Shown: in pieces, positions 38,601 to 47,600 of the stretch
Layout of the letters: the number at the start of each line of letters is the position of its first letter
How positions within the stretch are numbered: position 1 is the stretch's first letter
NCBI GenBank assembly: GCA_030544215.1
Contig: JARZZO010000011.1
Location: forward strand, 53,689,587-53,753,586
Source: Zantedeschia hybrid cultivar
Taxonomy: Eukaryota > Streptophyta > Magnoliopsida > Alismatales > Araceae
DNA: 64,000 bases
Direction of reading: 5' to 3'
Made by a program: the position numbers and the translations under genes
Notes under the pieces: generated by a model
What the model was told of the DNA's origin: nothing
The model's database searches: none
The model's input: the letters and a program-made list of their open reading frames with translations, nothing else

Positions 38601-41600
38601 TAGTGGATCTTTTCCCTAAGCTCTTTGCCTTAGCCACTGATCCCCTTGCTCCTCTGGCTTCTATTTTTCATGATGATGCTCCCTCACCTATATGGATCCC
38701 TATCTTCAAGAGAAACTTGAGGGAGGATGAGATTGATCAGCTGGCAGATCTCCTCCTCCTCATCCAAGATAAGTTGTTGCATCCTTCAAGACCGGACAGA
38801 TGGCTATGGAGCTGCGAAATAAATGGTCTTTTCTCAATGAGATCCACCTACAAGATGATAGATGATGCAGGTACTAGACAGCCTTTGCACAGATCTGTGT
38901 GGAAGCTGGGCATGCCTTTGAAGTTGAAATTTCCGCTATGGAGAATCTCCAATCAAAGGCTTCTGACATGCCTGCTCCCTCTGCTCCTCAGACTTGGAAA
39001 GCCTTGACCACCTCTTAGTTTGCTGCTCCTTTTCACTGGCAGTTTGGCAGCATATCTCTCCTGTCCGGGTTTCTCTAGGCATTCCCAACTCCCAAGGTGT
39101 TATCAACCTTTATGCTGGTTGGATCAGGACTTGGGATTCACTCATTGACAAGAAATTGTGATTTTTCATGCTGCAGTTTGGAATCTTTAGGGCGAAAGGA
39201 ATCTGCATGTTTTTCACAATGAGAGGTGATCAGCAACACAAATGGTCTCTTTTATTGTGGCGTACATTCAAGAATGGGCGAAGGCCTCAACCCTCTATCG
39301 TCCACCTCATTCTGCCTTTAAGCATATTTGCAGCCCTATTTAGTCATGGAATTCCGGATCGGATCACGATCCCGATCCGATCTAATCAGATCGGCCGATC
39401 CTGATGAAGCCGGGCCAATCCTAAATCGGCCCGAATAAAAAAAATTTAAAATTAATAAAAATAAAAAATAGAAAAAAGATGTACACACATTATTCAAATG
39501 AATATACAATGAAAATGAATGCAAATCATGCGTATCCATAAAAAATGAACATTAAAGATGAATAACTCAATAATAATTATTATTGTGCACTAATTACAAA
39601 AGATATGTTATGAAATTTTTAACATAAAATTAATGAAAAATACCTTACAAAGATCACAGTTATGATCCTTCATCATCCGGGTCATAAGTTTAAGATGGCA
39701 GCCCATAATCTGCCTGCATATACTCTGGATACCCATAGTCGAACAAAGAGCTAGTGAGGTCTTCAAATCCCCTTTGAATACTACGAGGTGTGTTTGCTTC
39801 TTGACTTGCTCCTGACTGTACTGGATGGACATAAATGCCATACTGAATAGGTGGATGTCCAAAGCACCCCTCAGTAGTGTTGTTGATGTCTGAATATAGC
39901 AGTGTAGGGGGTTGAAAAATGGGAGGATAAGATCCATATACCCAGTTAGGCTAACAATATCATGCATATCTTTGTTGTCCTGCATATCCCCCTTATTGTC
40001 CTTGCCCTTATCCTTGCCCTTGTCCTTGGCTTCCTTCAAATTGACTCGAAGGTGCGAAGTAACCTTTGTGTCATGAATAATTGCTCCCAAGTACATAACC
40101 TCATGATACTCCTCCAGCAGTAGCACCATCACCATCATCATCATCATCATCATGTGGTTCCTAAGTGGAGTCATCACTCCCTACTTGCCTTGTTTTCTGA
40201 GTGCTAACTGAGAGACAGAAAGTCTAGCAGTATCCGATAGTATGGCTGACCTTCGACATCTCTGAGGAAGACATGCATATGCTTTGTCTCTTGCCTGAAA
40301 TTCAGGATCTTAAGCAACTATTCCATCCAATTCACCTTGTGCCAAACTCCGATCCAGAGGATCAAATTCAGCTACATCTCTAACTGCTCAAGCCTCTACC
40401 CAAGCATATAATGAGTGTTCTTCATCTAATAGTTATCCACATCAATCTACTGCACATGCTCTTCAATTGGTTTGCCAGCAAACTCCATGAATCTCTGTCG
40501 TTCAAGCCTCTATTTTTTCTGAATTTGCATGACCCTTAGGCACATGTTTTAGTGACAGTACACCAGTTTCTCCAGCCTAAAAACACTCAATCTGTTACGA
40601 ATCTTCATTGAGATTGAATATACTCCAATTTCTTTCATATTGGCTGGAAGAAGTGATTTAGCTAAGCACTCTCACTGCAACAAACACCAAAGGGTTTGTG
40701 CCACCTTGCCTGTAATTAACCTGGATCCACCATTCAACTATTGCAAAAAAAAAAAAAAAAGACTATTAATAATCTAAAAGTCATTACTGCAGTCTTTAAT
40801 AAATTCTACTATTAAATTGAAGGCTAATTATTATGTAATTAACTTGGAGTTGTCCTCATTACTGCAACCCTAACGTCCTCATTTGCATAAATGTGAGTCT
40901 TCAATTTAAATCTCTTCATCTACAAAAGATTAGTAAATGACATAAGTTATTGATAAAAGATTGAATCTCTATAAACTCTTACTTTGTATGTTAATTTCGA
41001 TAAGACATCTATCCTTTCCTCCATACTCCTTGATATTCTAGTATTGACATTTGTTGTGCCTCTAAGGACCTCTCCAGCATTGTGCACGCTCTCATCATAC
41101 TAATATCGTGGGTTAAAAAAATATCTTAAATTTAAATTAAGGTTCATTAATTATCAAAATAAATGTCATTAATATTAATCAAATAAAATTAATTAGAAAA
41201 GAAATAGAACTAACAATCAATATGGAGATCATAATGGAGAGTCATCTCTCATCCATCATCAATGATCCTCCATTTCTCAAAAGTTGTAGGATTCTTTGCC
41301 CTCAAGTGCTCATTAACTCTATCTATTACCTCATATAAGTATCTCATATCATTTTTATCATCTCCATCAACCATCCTAAGAATTTGATTAGAGGCTCAAC
41401 CACTTTTACATATCCAAAAATTTTATCCCAGAAATTTTCGTACCCAATCAACGTTTGCACCTGTATGGCAACATCTTTAACATCAGCCTTCAATGTCTCT
41501 ATATGTGTCAAAAACTCCTCATAGTAGACTAACTGAGCCAACTGATGTCTGTACTTCATCAGGCTCTCCAAAGATATGAAGTTTGATGCAAAGATGATAA

Positions 41601-44600
41601 GGCTCGCACGAAGGAGATCTCATCCACATGTATGCTCTCTCATCATATACAAGATGCGGTTGTGACTATAAATAAATCAAGTGATCATCTTAGCCTCATT
41701 TACCACCTCAACAATATAAAGGTCTCTGCCTATATCCTCCATCGTCAAGTCAAGAGAATAAATGTTTTCTCTTATGCATCAACATTCTGCCTGCTGATTT
41801 GCAACTTAGTTCATTGCAGTAATAATCTGCACAACCTTTTTTTTCAACAATTTCATCTACCACCTCATCTATGAGCCTGTGCAAATAATCAACATTCTTT
41901 ATCTTGTTGGAGACATCCACAGACTTTAAAAAAATGGTGCTCTCCTTGTCATAGACAAGGAAATTAATCATGGATCTTCTTGTCGTCTATGTCCAACCAT
42001 CACACATGATGGTAGAACTATGTTCCTTCCATACATTTTTAAAGTTCACCACCCATACCTTTAACTCATTGAACTCCTCCTCGAGGCCAACATCATAAAT
42101 ACCGAGGTATGGGGGCCTATAGACTAGGCCCAACTTTTGCAACTACATCTACCATAGTCTGAAAGTATGGGCTAGATGTTATATGTGCTGGCACACCTGC
42201 ATGTAAAAACTATTTTACAATTCTTTTCAAAGCACTTTTTACTGAGGCCTTGACTCCCTTTCAAAGCTTGCTTGACTCCCGATTGTCTGGCAGACCTTGA
42301 TCTGTATAAATATTGGTCTATAGGACCCCGTGCCACATCTAACGTATTTCCACAACTTAATACAACAGTAGCCAGTAGCAGTCCTGCCAATAGAAGAGCC
42401 TTTAGGAAGGGATCTCCCATCCTAAGATCTGGTAAGCACAGGTCCATCAGATGTTCCTAGGCCTCTTCGTCGTTCCTCATCTTCTCTATTTGTACGAAGA
42501 CTGACATGATCAGCTCTGGCGTACTCTAGATCAGGGTCATCATCCTCCTCATCATCATCATTGAAACTGATCGGCCGCTGAATAAGCAAACTATAATCCC
42601 TCTGTCTCTGACACCCTGATATCCCATCTTATAGATCCATTTGTTGCTGAGCTAATAAATCTTTTTGAACTTTTTTGTCCATCATGTAAGCGATAAGCCC
42701 TCATTTCCTTCTTCAACTCCAATGCAACTAACTCACATCTACTGACATCTCCTAATATGCCAGCGATATGCTTCTTTAGGCGATACACGTCCCCACCTAT
42801 CTCCTTTCCACACCAGTTGCATTTGACGCTCCTCTATCTAACATCCACGAGTATACAATGATGCCAACCAGAATCACCGCCCTGTTGCTCCACCTCATGT
42901 TCCTAATGTCCATGCTCTCTATATTCCTACATTAGATAAAAAGGTACAAATAAGTTCAATTAATACTAATGACATGCAATTAATGCACAAATCTATGCAT
43001 CAGATTCTAATAAGTTCAATTGAGTGTTTGGCACACTCAATTGAACCTTAATTATACTAATTATATAAAAATCTCAATTTTTAACTCCTAATTAGGATTA
43101 ATTTTGAGTAAGTAGCACTAATAACATGCAATTAATGCACAAATCTGTGCAATCATATTCTAATAAGTTCAATTGAGTGTTTGACACACTCAATTGAACC
43201 TTAATTACATTAATTATGTAAAAATTCTAATTTTTAACTCCTAATTAGGGTTAATTTTAAGTAATTAATGCTAACGTCATGCAATTAATACACAAATCTG
43301 TGCAATCAAGTTCTAATAAGTTCAATTGAATGTTTGGAACCTTAATTAAACTAATTATGCAAAAGTCCTAATTTTTAACTCATAATTTGAGTTAATTTTA
43401 GACAATTAACGCTAATGACGTACAATTAATATACAAATCTTTACAATCATGTTCTAATAAGTTCAATTGAGTGTTTGGCAAACTCGATTGAATCTTAAAT
43501 AGCCCTTAGTTAGGGTTTAATTTTGAAAATTTTGTCTAATCAACATTCAAATAATTTTGAAAATTTTGTCTAATCAACATTCAAAAATTATGTATCCCAA
43601 TCCCCTCTTAAGGGAGGATTCGAGATCGGCCAATATCGGGCGGTATCAGGGATCGGCTGATCTAAGCCAGATTTGGCCGACACGGGCCGATTCTTTGTTC
43701 TTTTTTTTTTTTAATCGTTCACCAGAATCGACCGAGACCAGCCGATCTTGACCGATTCTGGCCGATACTAGTGAAAGTCGGGGGGGGTGGCTTTGGGAGA
43801 ACAATGACTTCCCCCTAGAATCGGATCGGGGGCCAATCCCAATCCGAATCGGCCGATCCAGATCGAGATCTGTCGATTCTACAATCCATGTATTTAGTCC
43901 TTTTTCTTGTGTAGTCATTTTTTTGTAGTTAGAGGAGCAGGAGGTTCTTTTGTGAAGAGAGATAACTCCCACTTATTTTCTTTCCTTGAGGTGGCAACCT
44001 TTTGTTTGTTGGTGTCACTCCTCTCCATACTTGTATATCTCTCGCATTTTCTTTTACAAATGAATTTGTGATACTATACACTATCAAAAAAAAGAAAGAA
44101 CGACATCCAAGTTGGAGGATTTCTGATCATGAAACAACCAGACAAAATGATTGAAAAGATGACAAACAGAATGCTCAATGTGGATGACTTTATGAACAGA
44201 ATGGGAAATGCTGCTTGAGTAGTTTTTTCTTCTTTTTTTTAAAGTTTAAATTAAAGATTGAATAACACAGCTAAGTTTATTTTATAACCATTTGAGTTCC
44301 TTAGTCCTTATGTGAACAAAATATACCAGCACATATCCACTTGGTATAGTCAAAAATTATATAACCCCATCATTCCCTGTACATTAACTTGCAACAGATT
44401 GTTGCAGTAAAATCCACAAAAGAAATAGTTAGTAGAGTTCATTTATTCTGGTTTTACAAATTAAAGCTCCATCATTGTTATAATCATCAATATTCTAGAG
44501 ACATGTTTGGGAGAACAATGACTTTCCCCCTAGAATCGGATCGGGGGCCAATCCCAATCCGAATCGGCCGATCCGGATCGAGATCTATCGATTCTACAAT

Positions 44601-47600
44601 CCATGTATTTAGTCCTTTTTCTTGTGTAGTCATTTTTTTGTAGTTAGAGGAGCAGGGGGTTCTTTTGTGAAGAGAGAGAACTCCCACTTATTTTCTTTCC
44701 TTGAGGTGGCAACCTTTTGTTTGTTGGTGTCACTCCTCTCCATACTTGTATATCTCTCGCATTTTCTTTTACAAATGAATTTGTGATACTATACACTATC
44801 AAAAAAAAGAAAGAACGACATCCAAGTTGGAGGATTTCTGATCATGAAACAACCAGACAAAATGATTGAAAAGATGACAAACAGAATGCTCAATGTGGAT
44901 GACTTTATGAACAGAATGGGAAATGCTGCTTGAGTAGTTTTTTCTTTTTTTTTTGAAAGTTTAAATTAAAGATTGAATAACACAGCTAAGTTTATTTTAT
45001 AACCATTTGAGTTCCTTAGTCCTTATGTGAACAAAATATACCAGCACATATCCACTTGGTATAGTCAAAAATTATATAACCCCATCATTCCCTGTACATT
45101 AACTTGCAACAGATTGTTGCAGTAAAATCCACAAAAGAAATAGTTAGTAGAGTTCATTTATTCTGGTTTTACAAATTAAAGCTCCATCATTGTTATAATC
45201 ATCAATATTCTAGAGACATGTTTGGGAGAACAATGACTTTCCCCCTAGAATCGGATCGGGGGCCAATCCCAATCCGAATCGGCCGATCCGGATCGAGATC
45301 TATCGATTCTACAATCCATGTATTTAGTCCTTTTTCTTGTGTAGTCATTTTTTTGTAGTTAGAGGAGCAGGGGGTTCTTTTGTGAAGAGAGAGAACTCCC
45401 ACTTATTTTCTTTCCTTGAGGTGGCAACCTTTTGTTTGTTGGTGTCACTCCTCTCCATACTTGTATATCTCTCGCATTTTCTTTTACAAATGAATTTGTG
45501 ATACTATACACTATCAAAAAAAAGAAAGAACGACATCCAAGTTGGAGGATTTCTGATCATGAAACAACCAGACAAAATGATTGAAAAGATGACAAACAGA
45601 ATGCTCAATGTGGATGACTTTATGAACAGAATGGGAAATGCTGCTTGAGTAGTTTTTTCTTTTTTTTTTGAAAGTTTAAATTAAAGATTGAATAACACAG
45701 CTAAGTTTATTTTATAACCATTTGAGTTCCTTAGTCCTTATGTGAACAAAATATACCAGCACATATCCACTTGGTATAGTCAAAAATTATATAACCCCAT
45801 CATTCCCTGTACATTAACTTGCAACAGATTGTTGCAGTAAAATCCACAAAAGAAATAGTTAGTAGAGTTCATTTATTCTGGTTTTACAAATTAAAGCTCC
45901 ATCATTGTTATAATCATCAATATTCTAGAGACATGTTTGGGAGAACAATGACTTTCCCCCTAGAATCGGATCGGGGGCCAATCCCAATCCGAATCGGCCG
46001 ATCCGGATCGAGATCTATCGATTCTACAATCCATGTATTTAGTCCTTTTTCTTGTGTAGTCATTTTTTTGTAGTTAGAGGAGCAGGGGGTTCTTTTGTGA
46101 AGAGAGAGAACTCCCACTTATTTTCTTTCCTTGAGGTGGCAACCTTTTGTTTGTTGGTGTCACTCCTCTCCATACTTGTATATCTCTCGCATTTTCTTTT
46201 ACAAATGAATTTGTGATACTATACACTATCAAAAAAAAGAAAGAACGACATCCAAGTTGGAGGATTTCTGATCATGAAACAACCAGACAAAATGATTGAA
46301 AAGATGACAAACAGAATGCTCAATGTGGATGACTTTATGAACAGAATGGGAAATGCTGCTTGAGTAGTTTTTTCTTTTTTTTTTGAAAGTTTAAATTAAA
46401 GATTGAATAACACAGCTAAGTTTATTTTATAACCATTTGAGTTCCTTAGTCCTTATGTGAACAAAATATACCAGCACATATCCACTTGGTATAGTCAAAA
46501 ATTATATAACCCCATCATTCCCTGTACATTAACTTGCAACAGATTGTTGCAGTAAAATCCACAAAAGAAATAGTTAGTAGAGTTCATTTATTCTGGTTTT
46601 ACAAATTAAAGCTCCATCATTGTTATAATCATCAATATTCTAGAGACATGTTTGCTAGCCTGACTTTCGGATCTCCACAAAAGAAGAAAAAACTCTTCAA
46701 TTTCTCTAAATGCGGTGAAAACCAGTGTGATACATAAAGAGTCAAATTTAGTGCATCATTAAAAGAATGATGTTAAACATGTTGAAGAGAAATAGCGATG
46801 TTCGTCACAACCGTGAAACTAAAAGCATCTATGAATATATAATCGCTAAACCTTAGCTTGCCGTAGTTCATAGATCTCAAGGAACAGCTGCTTTGAGAGC
46901 TCTTCCAAAGCTTGCACCTCTGCCTCCATGTTTTTAATATCTATAAGGAATAGACAAAGTTTCACCAAGGCACTATGGATGAATGCATTTCATTTAAGAA
47001 ACAAACAATAAGATAAGAATTGGACGACTGAGTTACTACCCTTCTTGCTTTCAGCTGTAGATCAAAAAACAATGCAACTGAAAATATCTGAAACCGTATG
47101 CATAATGTTTTTTAGTTTCAGTGCATAAAAATCGCTCAATGGTCCATGAACATTCTATGATAAATGGAATATTTAATAAAACAGGAAAATGTAGAATCAC
47201 TTGATTAAGGGGACTAAAGTTTGGAAGTGACATGAGGATAATATGAGCAATATTAAGATAGGCATACCCTGCTCATTTTGGTCGTCTTGCACTGAGCGTA
47301 CCACTGTTCCAATGATATGCTTGAAAAAGGATCTAGCCTTTAGTTTCTGCAATAAATAATTATTTTATAAGTTGCAGTGCAAGTCATCAACATTGAAACA
47401 AATGTTAATCATTACCCATTCCTTTATTGTTCACATATATCTCTTTGCAACCATTTGCAATTTGAACTCCATTAGTATGCATAACACAGGCAATATTTTT
47501 TCCACACAAACCCCATAGGAGAAACTGCCCTTGGTTATTCCAGCAACAAGGACACGTCTAGTTGGAAAGGATTCAAACGATGAGGTTCAGCAAAGTAGAT

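Larger units (their letters stand above)
39345..43890 (-). mobile_element. hAT-2 transposon, complete to both ends, 4546 bp
   Basis: Exact 8-bp duplications TATTTAGT at 39337-39344 and 43891-43898 flank ends CATGGAATTCCGGATCGG (left) and CATGGATTGTAGAATCG (right, complement). Both termini are packed with CGATCGG/GATCC palindromes. It has the same family structure as hAT-1 but the opposite orientation (sense to COLD1), and it sits in the 3' end of an L1. Confidence 0.93.
19205..46851 (-). other. Giant COLD1 intron c/d (27.6 kb)
   Basis: The intron runs from the GTTTAG donor after exon c to the TTCCAG acceptor of exon d. It is filled by hAT-1, an L1 fragment, hAT-4 plus MULE, unassigned repeats, an L1 split by hAT-2, and the 715-bp array. 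No extra COLD1 exon is seen in it. Confidence 0.9.

Noticed and set aside
39608..40177. 189-residue open frame with a Met-rich start
   Set aside because: It is a shifted frame over the hAT-2 C-terminal tail; the true frame gives HPPIQYGIYV and YGLPS as in hAT-1.
43980..44220. Short frame ending MNRMGNAA-stop in each 715-bp unit, as a possible exon
   Set aside because: It follows an L1 poly(A)-like tail, has no splice signals matched to a partner exon, and is simply repeated with the array.
43792..46650. CRISPR-like or gene-cluster reading of the regular array
   Set aside because: The unit is 715 bp with no spacer structure, the DNA is plant nuclear, and the repeated open frames are the same non-coding sequence.
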